A stretch of DNA of 48,926 nt, taken from Bacteroidia bacterium (lineage in GTDB: Bacteria; Bacteroidota; Bacteroidia; JAIBAJ01). The translations under genes and the position numbers were made by a program. This document shows, piece after piece, positions 7,178 through 15,490 of the stretch. Under the pieces are notes generated by a model, which made no database searches, was not told where the DNA came from, and saw nothing but the letters and a program-made list of their open reading frames with translations. Every line of letters starts with the position of its first letter. Position 1 is the first letter of the stretch. The stretch spans positions 1 through 48,926 of the forward strand of contig JAIBAJ010000014.1 of NCBI GenBank assembly GCA_019695265.1. Reading direction: 5' to 3'.

Positions 7178-8437
7178 TTATTCGCTTAATTCACCCCAAG
7201 CTAATTTTTGAGGGGCAACTACGGGATTAATCCGAAACATTTTTCCACCCGGCAATTCTACATGAAAATCTGTCCAACCGCTACCGGGAATGGAACTTCT
7301 AGGATCAGGGCGATAATAATCTGTTGAAATTATCTGTGCGCCACTAGCAACTGCGGCATCCCTATTGGTATAATCTCCGGTTCTGGCCTCATCTGTATCT
7401 GAATCACTTCTTGTTCGAACAATAAACCCTTTTGTAACTGCTTCTTGAATTTCAGATTGATCTGAAACCGGGTTATTTAAAATAACAAAGGCGGAATAGT
7501 TACTTTGAATATCACCTGCATAGACGAAAGAAACTCTGCCTTCCAAATTTTCGTTTTGCCCGAGGTAAGTATCTACACAAGCACCTTCCATTATAAACAC
7601 AATTTTACCTCTCATATCCTTTAGCATTGGCCAATTCCCTGCCATAGCCGCATCTCTAAGCGTCGGAAATGTCCCACGAAGTTCATCCGGGGTAAAAACC
7701 TTTTCCAAACCACTACCAAAAACTTCCTTAATTTCAGCATCAAAAGCCAAAACTGCTGCCTCATCGTAGGGTATAGCTTGTGTAAAAACCAAACCTGGTA
7801 CCGGAAAAGGTAATGCAGAAGTTACATAACTAGCCGGAGTTTCATCCTTAGTCTCAATATTTACAAATATCGGAATATGGTTAGGATGTGAGTCACTCCA
7901 ATCCTTTAAAGCCTGAATGCCCGATTTAAAACTATAGTAATTGGTATTGTAGTCCAAATCGGGTATATGCAACATCTTAAATCCCGGTTGTTGCAACTCC
8001 TGGATACCAGAACTAACAGGCTTTTGAACCAAAATATTCCCTTGACGGTTATAAAATTGCCCTCCATTAGGATCATTAAATATATCCAATTCCAATCCTC
8101 TTACTTGGTAATCTCCTAGTTGTTCAGGTATTGGTAAATGACTATAATCCCAACCATCCGGATCCAAACTTGAAGGCAATAAGCTTTTTATATTCTGAAC
8201 AAAGTCAAAAATTGCTGCATCTGTCTTCACTCTATAACTATTATGACTGGCAATAACCTGTATTTCATTCAATCTTAAAAATGAGGTAGAGTCAATTGTT
8301 GGCTTTATAACACCATTATTCCCAATGGCATTTATATCTCCTAAGTCGGTCAAACCCTGATCGTGTTTGCATGAAAAGAACAACAAGGTATATAATCCCA
8401 AAGCGGAGCATTTCGTAATAATATTCCTATATCTCAT
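7178..8437 (-). CDS. PI-PLC-like lipoprotein (Ca2+-dependent phosphoinositide PLC family)
   Basis: A 419-residue lipoprotein with lipobox-like LFFSC (Cys at residue 23). The catalytic domain begins near residue 55 with LNEIQVIASHNSYR, where His65 fits the first catalytic His of PI-PLC folds. It continues LGDYQVRGLELDIFNDPNGG with the metal-binding Glu and Asp, then PIFVNIETKDE near residue 190, DELRGTFPTLRDA, and GKIVFIMEGAC. The C-terminal part (DEARTGDYTNRDAAVASGAQIISTDYY) resembles the end of the same Pfam-type domain. It would cleave phosphodiester head groups of inositol lipids or related substrates at the cell surface; the true substrate is unknown. It is the first gene of a likely pair with the ACMSD-type gene. 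Confidence 0.8.
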   Translation of the reverse strand: MRYRNIITKCSALGLYTLLFFSCKHDQGLTDLGDINAIGNNGVIKPTIDSTSFLRLNEIQVIASHNSYRVKTDAAIFDFVQNIKSLLPSSLDPDGWDYSHLPIPEQLGDYQVRGLELDIFNDPNGGQFYNRQGNILVQKPVSSGIQELQQPGFKMLHIPDLDYNTNYYSFKSGIQALKDWSDSHPNHIPIFVNIETKDETPASYVTSALPFPVPGLVFTQAIPYDEAAVLAFDAEIKEVFGSGLEKVFTPDELRGTFPTLRDAAMAGNWPMLKDMRGKIVFIMEGACVDTYLGQNENLEGRVSFVYAGDIQSNYSAFVILNNPVSDQSEIQEAVTKGFIVRTRSDSDTDEARTGDYTNRDAAVASGAQIISTDYYRPDPRSSIPGSGWTDFHVELPGGKMFRINPVVAPQKLAWGELSE

Positions 8438-8562
8438 TTCTAATTTTTATGCCTCCAAATTAAGAATTTATCAATATATCGGTAACATTAATTTCACATT
8501 AAGTCAATCGCCCTCAAATGCAACAATATTGCATTATTTTAAAAACCAATACATTTATCCCG

Positions 8563-8570
8563 TAAATTTG
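8563..8570 (+). promoter_or_regulatory. -7 element just upstream of the metal exporter gene
   Basis: TAAATTTG matches TAnnTTTG exactly and ends 5 bases before the GTG start at 8576. Transcription would begin at or next to the start codon, which would make a leaderless message. No TTG at the ideal -33 spacing was seen. Confidence 0.4.
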
Positions 8571-8575
8571 CGGCT

Positions 8576-9292
8576 GTGTCAGCTAAAAATCATCAACACG
8601 TAACAAAGGAACCAATCCAAAGTGAAAGTTCACATGACCACCATTCCCATAGTCATGAATTGCAACTTCACGATTTACATGAAAAGAAAACCAAATGGGT
8701 AGTAATCCTATCTTCCATTACTATGATGATAGAAATTGGAGCTGGATACCTATCTCATTCAATGGCCTTATTAGCCGACGGCTGGCACATGAGTTCCCAT
8801 GTCCTAGCACTTGGATTAACCTGGATTGCTTATCGGGTCATTAAAAATTGGAAAAAGAAAGGACAACAAACAGGAGAGCATAACAAAGTTTTATCGCTAA
8901 GTGGTTATACAAGTGCCGTCATTTTAGCGGTAGTTGGAGGGATGGTATTAATTGAGTCTTTGGAAAGATTAATTAACCCGGAAGTAGTAATTTACGGTGA
9001 AGCCATGTTGGTTGCAGGCATTGGATTAATTGTCAACAGTATATCCACATTTATCCTTCACCACGACCATCACCACGGAGATCACAACATTCGAGCAGCA
9101 TACATGCATGTTTTGGCAGATACTCTTACCAGCGTTTTAGCCATAGTAGCATTATTCCTTGGCAAGACCTTCCAAATAGCCTGGATGGATGCAGTTGCAG
9201 GAATAGTTGGGGCGTTGGTTGTATTAAATTGGGCCATTTCTTTGTTAAAATCATCGGCTAAGGATTTATTAAACTATAAATCAAAGCAATAA
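8576..9292 (+). CDS. Cation diffusion facilitator, DmeF-like metal exporter
   Basis: A 238-residue inner-membrane protein with a GTG start. The N-terminus is His-rich (residues 6-35, SSHDHHSHSHELQLHDLHE). Transmembrane segments follow at about 40-60, 65-88, 112-130, 140-161, 180-197 and 203-222. Transport-site motifs are LLADGWHMSSH (Asp68, His71) and HVLADTLTSV (His178, Asp182), with a second His cluster HHDHHHGDH at 162-170. The phrases DHNIRAAYMHVLADTLTSVLAIVAL and MDAVAGIVGALVVLNWA match the Co/Ni/Zn exporter DmeF better than YiiP, and there is no C-terminal cytoplasmic domain. It would export divalent metals against protons. It stands alone between a divergent gene and ftsZ. Confidence 0.88.
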   Translation: MSAKNHQHVTKEPIQSESSHDHHSHSHELQLHDLHEKKTKWVVILSSITMMIEIGAGYLSHSMALLADGWHMSSHVLALGLTWIAYRVIKNWKKKGQQTGEHNKVLSLSGYTSAVILAVVGGMVLIESLERLINPEVVIYGEAMLVAGIGLIVNSISTFILHHDHHHGDHNIRAAYMHVLADTLTSVLAIVALFLGKTFQIAWMDAVAGIVGALVVLNWAISLLKSSAKDLLNYKSKQ

Positions 9293-9377
9293 ATATCCAA
9301 ATCCGGATTTTACCTTTATTAAAAATTCTTAGTTAATAATTTCTTAAACATCCTCAAACGAGGGGTTGGAGCACAGG

Positions 9378-9385
9378 TACTTTTG
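9378..9385 (+). promoter_or_regulatory. Likely -7 promoter element for ftsZ
   Basis: TACTTTTG matches the Bacteroidota TAnnTTTG element exactly, 53 bases upstream of the ftsZ ATG. A TTG at 9366-9368 is too close to be the -33 partner, so the upstream half is unassigned. Confidence 0.45.
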
Positions 9386-9438
9386 TTAGCATCAAGAATT
9401 GGACACGTTGTTCAGTTCTTATAACGAAACAAAACCTA

Positions 9439-11055
9439 ATGTCCATGCTACAATTTGATTTACCACAAAACAACGGAACATCATCCATCATTAAAGTTAT
9501 TGGTGTTGGAGGAGGAGGCAGCAATGCAGTTAATCACATGTTTAAACAAGGTATTAAAGGAGTTGACTTTGTGGTATGCAATACAGATTCTCAAGCCTTA
9601 GAAACCTCACCTGTAGAAAGAAAAATACAACTAGGCTCAAGTTTAACCGAAGGGAGAGGTGCAGGAGCAAAACCAGAAGTTGGAAGAAATGCCGCATTAG
9701 AAAATATTGAAGATATCAAAAAGATTCTTGGAGATAATACCAAAATGGTTTTTATCACTGCAGGAATGGGCGGTGGTACTGGCACTGGTGCTGCACCAGT
9801 GATTGCTGCAACTGCAAAAGAAATGGGCATTCTAACGGTTGGTATAATTACCATTCCTTTCCATTTTGAAGGCCCAAAACGTAAAACCTATGCTGATTCC
9901 GGTTTGGAAGAACTAAGCAGAACCGTAGATACGCTCCTGGTTATTAGCAATGAAAAAGTTCGATTGTTGTTTGGTAATTTGAAAATGAGTGAGGCATTTG
10001 CCAAAGCTGATGACATTTTAACAACTGCTGCAAAAAGCATTGCTGAATTAATTACCGTAAGTGGTTATATCAACGTAGATTTTGAAGATGTAAAAACCGT
10101 AATGACCAACAGCGGGGTTGCAATTATGGGAAGTGGAAAGGCCAGTGGCGCCAACAGAGCTTCAGATGCCGTAAGAAACGCATTGGAATCTCCATTGTTA
10201 AACGACAATCATATTACCGGAGCAAGCAATATTCTTCTGTTTATTTCAAGTGGTTCTGAAGAAATAACCATGGATGAAGTTTCAGAAATTACCGATTACA
10301 TTACCCAACAAGCTGGCACTAATACCGATATCATTTGGGGAAATGGCATCGATGAAACCCTAGGAGATAACATCCTAGTTACGGTAATTGCCACAGGATT
10401 TACCAAAAATTCTGAACTAATCAATAGTGTAGCAGCCAAAAAACCTGAAATAATTAAATACAATTTAGGTGCTGAAAAAACCAATTTAAATAGCTTATCC
10501 TCTGTATCTCAACCAACTACCACCACTGCAACCAAGGTGGAAATAGTGAAATCAGAAGAAAGTGAAGTTTCCACTAGTTTAAGCAATGAAATTACAGAAA
10601 CTGTAATTGGAACCATCGAAGTAAAAGAAGTGACCAATACAGTTGAAGAAACAATTAATGAATTAGAAACCACCGACGATTTCAACTTTTCTTTAAAAAC
10701 AACAGATTCCAATCCAACAGCAATCGAATCTGGTGATAAAATTGTTTATTCATTAACTGATGAAAAGCCTCAAGTTACACCAACCTCATCTAATGAAGTT
10801 GATGAAAAAATGAGAATTCACAAAGAAAGAGTTGAACGTTTAAAAGCATTCAATTTCCAACACTTCAATCAAAGAGGACCAAAAGGAATTGATGATTATG
10901 AAAAAGAACCGGCTTACAAAAGGAAAAATATGAATTTAGAGAATGTACCTCATTCTTCTGAAAACGTTCAAGGAAAAATGAGTCTAGGTGTGGATGAAAA
11001 TAACCAAGCTACCTTTGGACAAAATAATTCTTTTTTACACGGCTCTGTAGATTAA
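9439..11055 (+). CDS. ftsZ: Cell division protein FtsZ
   Basis: A 538-residue tubulin-like GTPase that forms the division ring. The GTPase domain begins IIKVIGVGGGGSNAVNHM, the tubulin signature GGGTGTG is at residues 111-117, and the T7 loop NVDFEDVKTVM lies near 212-222. After about residue 340 comes a Thr/Ser/Glu-rich linker of roughly 150 residues, then a conserved tail (MSLGVDENNQ to NNSFLHGSVD) of the type that ends Bacteroidota FtsZ. The protein is longer than the roughly 380-residue E. coli form because of the linker. It is monocistronic here: no ftsA or mur genes adjoin it, its own -7 element lies upstream and a strong terminator follows. Confidence 0.97.
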   Translation: MSMLQFDLPQNNGTSSIIKVIGVGGGGSNAVNHMFKQGIKGVDFVVCNTDSQALETSPVERKIQLGSSLTEGRGAGAKPEVGRNAALENIEDIKKILGDNTKMVFITAGMGGGTGTGAAPVIAATAKEMGILTVGIITIPFHFEGPKRKTYADSGLEELSRTVDTLLVISNEKVRLLFGNLKMSEAFAKADDILTTAAKSIAELITVSGYINVDFEDVKTVMTNSGVAIMGSGKASGANRASDAVRNALESPLLNDNHITGASNILLFISSGSEEITMDEVSEITDYITQQAGTNTDIIWGNGIDETLGDNILVTVIATGFTKNSELINSVAAKKPEIIKYNLGAEKTNLNSLSSVSQPTTTTATKVEIVKSEESEVSTSLSNEITETVIGTIEVKEVTNTVEETINELETTDDFNFSLKTTDSNPTAIESGDKIVYSLTDEKPQVTPTSSNEVDEKMRIHKERVERLKAFNFQHFNQRGPKGIDDYEKEPAYKRKNMNLENVPHSSENVQGKMSLGVDENNQATFGQNNSFLHGSVD

Positions 11056-11075
11056 GGTATCCAAAATGATTTAAG

Positions 11076-11099
11076 AAGGCGGATTATTCCGCCTTTTTT
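11076..11099 (+). terminator. Rho-independent terminator of ftsZ
   Basis: An 8 bp perfect stem AAGGCGGA (11076-11083) with TCCGCCTT (11088-11095), a 4-base loop and a T run to 11099. It begins 21 bases after the ftsZ stop. Confidence 0.85.
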
Positions 11100-11166
11100 A
11101 TTAACTAAAACTTCCAGAAGAATTCTATCTTTACCTTACATTTTTCCCTAAACGTTAACCGATTAA

Positions 11167-12192
11167 ATGAAAAACTTAGGTCTTACCCTCTTAATGCTAT
11201 TAATTGCAGGCATTGGTTTAGCTCAAAAAAAGCCATATATGCCTAAAACGAGCACTTTTGAACCAACTTACTTCCCTCCCATCCCAGATTATGCCAATCC
11301 AACCAGTTGGGCAAGTTTACCTACTATAAAAGACTTAGCAGATACAGTTCCTAGCACTGAATTGCAAAACAACCAGAATACTGCGCAAGTAGATGTCTTT
11401 TATATTCACCCAACAACTTATGTGGAAAAACCAAACGGAAAACATAGTTGGAATGCTGATTTATCAGATAAAGCACTCAATGAAGAAACGGATAAGAATG
11501 CCCTGGTATTTCAAGCAAGCATATTCAATGAAAGTTGTAAAATATACGCTCCAAGGTATAGACAGGCTCATATCTTTTCCTTCTTTACCGATAACGGAAA
11601 AGAAGCCAATGCAGCTTTTGACACTGCTTATAATGATGTAAAACGAGCGTTTGAATATTATCTAAAATTCCACAACGATGGCAGACCAATTATTATCGCT
11701 TCACACACCCAAGGCACAATCCACGCAGTAAGATTATTGCGTGAAAAATTCGTCAATAAACCATTATATAAACAATTAGTTGCTGCTTATGTAGTTGGAA
11801 TGCCAGTCACTGCTGATACATTAAAGGGTATTCCACCCTGCAAAGCAGAGGATGACTTTGGTTGTTTTGTTTCGTGGGTTACCTACGCCAATGGATATTA
11901 TCCAAGCACTTATGAATTAGGGGCAAAGCTAGCCCATTGCACCAATCCACTAACATGGAAATCCGAAGACCAAACTTACGCAGAATCAAGTCAGAATATG
12001 GGAGGGGTATTAAAAGAATTTAAGCTATTACCCGGACTTTGTGACGCTAAAGTACATCAAGGAATTCTGTGGATTAATCCGCCAGCAGGGGATTTATCCA
12101 AAATTGCCAATTTTAATGTGGCAGATTACCACCTATTTTACATGAATATTCGAGAAAATGTGAGTGTAAGGGTAAAAAACTATTTGAAATAA
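11167..12192 (+). CDS. DUF3089 alpha/beta-hydrolase-like exported protein with altered nucleophile
   Basis: A 341-residue protein with a signal peptide (residues 1-19, ending GIGLA). The DUF3089 core starts near residue 75 with QVDVFYIHPTTY, then APRYRQAHIFSFF and the elbow GRPIIIASHTQGTIHAVRLL. In this family the elbow normally reads G/S-H-S-Q-G with a Ser nucleophile; here residue 181 is Thr (codon ACC at 11707-11709). Later family phrases are AAYVVGMPV and the C-terminal NVADYHLFYMNIRENVSVRV. The substitution may lower or abolish hydrolase activity. The gene converges on radA with 6 bases between stops. It follows the ftsZ terminator and therefore needs its own promoter; TATCTTTA near 11127 is a weak candidate. 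Confidence 0.82.
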   Translation: MKNLGLTLLMLLIAGIGLAQKKPYMPKTSTFEPTYFPPIPDYANPTSWASLPTIKDLADTVPSTELQNNQNTAQVDVFYIHPTTYVEKPNGKHSWNADLSDKALNEETDKNALVFQASIFNESCKIYAPRYRQAHIFSFFTDNGKEANAAFDTAYNDVKRAFEYYLKFHNDGRPIIIASHTQGTIHAVRLLREKFVNKPLYKQLVAAYVVGMPVTADTLKGIPPCKAEDDFGCFVSWVTYANGYYPSTYELGAKLAHCTNPLTWKSEDQTYAESSQNMGGVLKEFKLLPGLCDAKVHQGILWINPPAGDLSKIANFNVADYHLFYMNIRENVSVRVKNYLK

Positions 12193-12198
12193 TAAAAC

Positions 12199-13563
12199 TT
12201 ACCCAAAAACCTGCCTAAGAACCTCTTCAATTCGTTTACAAGAAACAACTTGAATTCGAGAAGTCGATGGCAGTTGAAATTTATTATACTGTGATATAAA
12301 AATTTTCTCGAAACCTAAACGCTCAGCCTCAGCTACACGTTGTTCGATTCTATTTACCGGCCTGATTTCACCACTTAAGCCTAATTCTGCGGCAAAACAA
12401 TACTTTCCGGGAATGGCAACATCTTCAGAAGACGAAATTACCGAACAAACTACGGCCAAATCGATTGCAGGATCATCAACCCTTAATCCTCCGGCAATAC
12501 TCAAAAAGACATCCTTTTGCCCCAATCGAAATCCACATCGTTTTTCCAGGACTGCCAATAACATATTTAACCTTCTTAGGTCAAAGCCAGTCCCACTTCG
12601 TTGTGGTGTGCCATAAACTGCAGAACTAGCCAAGGCTTGTACCTCAATCAGCATAGGACGAATACCTTCCAGCATGGCAGAGACAGCTATTCCACTTAAA
12701 CTTTCGTCACGTTGAGATAAAAAAACTTCAGAAGGATTACTTACTTCACGTAAACCATTGCCTTTCATTTCATAAATGGCCAATTCAGCAGTAGATCCAA
12801 ACCTGTTTTTTGAAGCCCGAACTAACCTAAACACAAAATTTCTATCTCCTTCAAACAACAATACGGTATCTACCATATGTTCCAAAACCTTTGGTCCTGC
12901 AATATTTCCATCCTTGGTAATATGTCCAATTAGAAAAACGGGAATATTACTTTGCTTAGCAAACTTCAAAAACTCAGTTGCACATTCCTTAATTTGAGAA
13001 ACACTTCCAGGAGAAGATTCTACATCAGGACTCCATACTGTTTGAATAGAATCAATGATAATAATTGAAGGTTGAATCTGCTGTGCGGAATGTAAAATAT
13101 TTCTACAATTAGTCTCTGTTAAAATATAACATTGATTTTCACCACTCTCAATTCTCTCTGCTCGCATTTTCACCTGCAAATCACTCTCCTCCCCGGTAAC
13201 GTAAAGCGTTTTGAGCTTTTTCGCTTTCAAGGCTAATTGCAGCAACAACGTACTTTTCCCAATTCCGGGTTCTCCACTTAATAGAACCAAAGAACCGGGA
13301 ACAAGTCCACCACCCAACACCCTGCTTAATTCTTCATCTGGAAGAGGAATGCGATTCTCCTCTTTTGTAACTATATCGTTAATTAACTTTGGTTGACTAC
13401 TATTGGGATCAATAGCCTTTTGCCAAGTACCACCCACAGAAGGCTTTTCTAAAACCTCTTCAACAAATGTATTCCACTGAGAACAAGAAGGGCACTTACC
13501 TACCCATTTAGGCGACTGTTGCCCACAATGTTGGCAAAACCATACGGTCTTCGTTTTAGACAA
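12199..13563 (-). CDS. radA: DNA repair protein RadA
   Basis: A 454-residue RecA-like branch-migration ATPase, the usual length. It has an N-terminal zinc finger CQHCG ... CPSC (Cys10, 13, 24, 27), Walker A GEPGIGKST at 97-105, Walker B-like IIIIDSIQT near 175, and the RadA-specific KNRFGS near residue 253. A Lon-like C-terminal domain (about 280-454, including GGLRVDDPAIDLAV) follows. It processes recombination intermediates in the cytoplasm. The start is 8 bases after the stop of the lipoprotein gene at 13572-14018, so the two are probably co-transcribed. Its stop lies 6 bases from that of the convergent DUF3089 gene. Confidence 0.96.
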   Translation of the reverse strand: MSKTKTVWFCQHCGQQSPKWVGKCPSCSQWNTFVEEVLEKPSVGGTWQKAIDPNSSQPKLINDIVTKEENRIPLPDEELSRVLGGGLVPGSLVLLSGEPGIGKSTLLLQLALKAKKLKTLYVTGEESDLQVKMRAERIESGENQCYILTETNCRNILHSAQQIQPSIIIIDSIQTVWSPDVESSPGSVSQIKECATEFLKFAKQSNIPVFLIGHITKDGNIAGPKVLEHMVDTVLLFEGDRNFVFRLVRASKNRFGSTAELAIYEMKGNGLREVSNPSEVFLSQRDESLSGIAVSAMLEGIRPMLIEVQALASSAVYGTPQRSGTGFDLRRLNMLLAVLEKRCGFRLGQKDVFLSIAGGLRVDDPAIDLAVVCSVISSSEDVAIPGKYCFAAELGLSGEIRPVNRIEQRVAEAERLGFEKIFISQYNKFQLPSTSRIQVVSCKRIEEVLRQVFG

Positions 13564-13571
13564 GGCAGCAA

Positions 13572-14018
13572 TTATAGACGAAGAAACTCCCTTTGAATCC
13601 CACCGGATTTCTGACTAAAAATAACCAGTCTTTGATTATTTAACTTAACTATAGTCCAAGTAGTATTGTAGGCCTCATAAGCTTTATCATTCGTTTGCTC
13701 AATTGGTATTCCATCCTTGGTCATCTCAGAAAGAATTAACCTGGTTTCAACAAACAAATCCGCAACTTTATATGCACAGGTAAAACGTTTTATATCCCCA
13801 TTGGGAGACATGGTAACAGTTCCTCCGGAAAATTCCCAAACTTCCCAACCATTTTGAGGTTCACCATCATCCCCTATCATAGTTGCATTGGAGATAGGTA
13901 CCATTGCCCAGGATCCCTCCAAATTATTCATTACTGACTTTTTACAGGAAACAGAAACCATAGAGAAAACACCCAATAACAAAATCAATGAAAGTAAAGT
14001 CCTTCTTTTCATAACCAT
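13572..14018 (-). CDS. Small lipoprotein, lipocalin-like, function unknown
   Basis: A 148-residue protein with a basic start (MVMKRR), a hydrophobic stretch and a lipobox-like VSVSC (Cys at residue 25). The mature part begins LEGSWAMVPIS, then alternating strands: WEVWEFSGGTVTM, GDIKRFTCAYKV, TTWTIVKLNNQRLVIFS. The GSW opening and strand pattern resemble Bacteroidota lipocalin-like lipoproteins, but this is a guess from shape. Translation could start at either Met1 or Met3. It is the first gene of a likely pair with radA (8 bases apart), an odd pairing that probably reflects shared transcription rather than shared function. Confidence 0.75.
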   Translation of the reverse strand: MVMKRRTLLSLILLLGVFSMVSVSCKKSVMNNLEGSWAMVPISNATMIGDDGEPQNGWEVWEFSGGTVTMSPNGDIKRFTCAYKVADLFVETRLILSEMTKDGIPIEQTNDKAYEAYNTTWTIVKLNNQRLVIFSQKSGGIQREFLRL

Positions 14019-14117
14019 GAATTAGATTGCTAAATTACGATTTATTTTATAATCAACCATGGAAGATTCCAAATTCGAACATTCGGCATCTTTATTCCTA
14101 TTGCTTTTCAAGTTCAT

Positions 14118-14125
14118 TACCTTTG
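14118..14125 (+). promoter_or_regulatory. -7 element abutting the histidine kinase start
   Basis: TACCTTTG matches TAnnTTTG exactly and ends 4 bases before the ATG at 14130, so the message would be leaderless or nearly so. No good -33 partner was seen. Confidence 0.4.
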
Positions 14126-14129
14126 ATGA

Positions 14130-15458
14130 ATGTTACGTCGATTTAGCTTCCAATTAATCACCTTGGTGGTATTACTATTCTTGTGTACAACCATAACCAC
14201 TTGGATTTGGGTAAATAAACAATGGACTATTACTACACTCTTTTTAATTTGTGGAATTGGCCTAATTTGCTACCAGATGATCAACCTGGTGAACTCAACA
14301 AACCTAGAACTAAGAAAATTCCTTACTGGTTTTCAAACCAATGATTATTCACAACGGTATTTATCCGAATTCAAAGAAGAAAGTTTCAAAGAATTGTCAA
14401 ATGCATTTGAATCAGTTTCTAAAGATTTCAGTAAACTTCAAGCTGCACAAGAAAGCAGAAAAATCTTCCTTCAATCTGTTTTGAATCAAGTAGGCATCGG
14501 ATTTATTTGTTTTGACATGGAAGGAAATCTTGAATTTATTAATCCAGCCTTTCTGAATTTATTTCATATTCCACATTTGTCACATCTAAATGGATTAAGA
14601 AAAATTAGAACCGAACTTCCCGAGCTATTTCTTCAACTCAAAAGCGGGCAAACGGAAGCCCTTACCATTCAAACCAGGCATGCATTCCTGAAGTTATCTG
14701 CCACTGCCTCGGATTTAATTTCTGAAGGAAAATCACTTAAAATAGTTTCCTTAAAAGATGTTTATCAAGAAATTGACCATTCAGAAGCAGATGCCTGGCA
14801 AAAACTAATCAGAGTTCTTACGCATGAAATTATGAATTCGATTACACCTGTTTCCTCACTTGCTGGAGCTTTAAAAGAAAGTATGGAAAACCCGAATATT
14901 CCATTAGAGGATTCAGAAATAATAGAAGGACTTGATTCAATTAAAAGACGAAGTGAAGGACTTTTGAAATTTGTTGATTCCTATCGAAAACTAACCAAAA
15001 TCCCACCACCACAGCACGAAAAAATAATTGTTGCTGATTTATTAGACCAGGTTATCTACCTTTTTTCTAAAGAAATAGCTGAAAAACAAATAACACTGCT
15101 TCGAAAATACAGAGAAGGAGAAGTAATTTTTGCAGACTATGCCCAGTTGGAGCAAGTCTTAATCAATTTAATAAAAAATGCCATCGAGTCGATTGAAAAC
15201 ACCAACCATCCTATCTTAACTATTTCTTGCCAAACAACTCAAGGGTCCGAAATAAAAATTGAAATTGGAGATAACGGACCGGGTGTCCCACCTGAACTTT
15301 TAGATAAAATATTCGTGCCATTTTTTACTACCAAACCCCAAGGTTCTGGAATAGGATTAAGCCTTTCAAGAGAAATTATGCGCCAACACAAAGGAAAATT
15401 ACTTGTTAAAAGTCATCCCGGAGATACGGTATTCGGACTAATTTTCCAACCAATATGA
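14130..15458 (+). CDS. Membrane sensor histidine kinase, NtrY-like
   Basis: A 442-residue two-component kinase. Two N-terminal membrane segments (about residues 7-27 and 32-53) have almost no periplasmic loop between them, so any signal is probably sensed in the membrane or cytoplasm. A PAS-like domain covers about 113-215 (VLNQVGIGFICFDMEGNLEFINPAFLNLF). The H box is LTHEIMNSITPVSSL with the phospho-acceptor His232. ATPase motifs follow: NLIKNAIES (N box), IGDNGPGVPPE (G1), FFTTKPQGSGIGLSLS (F and G2). No response regulator is adjacent, so the partner is unknown. Its stop overlaps an upstream in-frame start of the next lipoprotein gene, but that gene's likelier start is 33 bases downstream. 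Confidence 0.9.
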   Translation: MLRRFSFQLITLVVLLFLCTTITTWIWVNKQWTITTLFLICGIGLICYQMINLVNSTNLELRKFLTGFQTNDYSQRYLSEFKEESFKELSNAFESVSKDFSKLQAAQESRKIFLQSVLNQVGIGFICFDMEGNLEFINPAFLNLFHIPHLSHLNGLRKIRTELPELFLQLKSGQTEALTIQTRHAFLKLSATASDLISEGKSLKIVSLKDVYQEIDHSEADAWQKLIRVLTHEIMNSITPVSSLAGALKESMENPNIPLEDSEIIEGLDSIKRRSEGLLKFVDSYRKLTKIPPPQHEKIIVADLLDQVIYLFSKEIAEKQITLLRKYREGEVIFADYAQLEQVLINLIKNAIESIENTNHPILTISCQTTQGSEIKIEIGDNGPGVPPELLDKIFVPFFTTKPQGSGIGLSLSREIMRQHKGKLLVKSHPGDTVFGLIFQPI

Positions 15459-15490
15459 CCTGGAGTATTACCTTTGATTTTCCAAATAAA

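Noticed and set aside
9299-9310. Palindrome AAATCCGGATTT after the metal exporter as a terminator
   Set aside because: Only 12 bases, no loop and no T run; likely chance.
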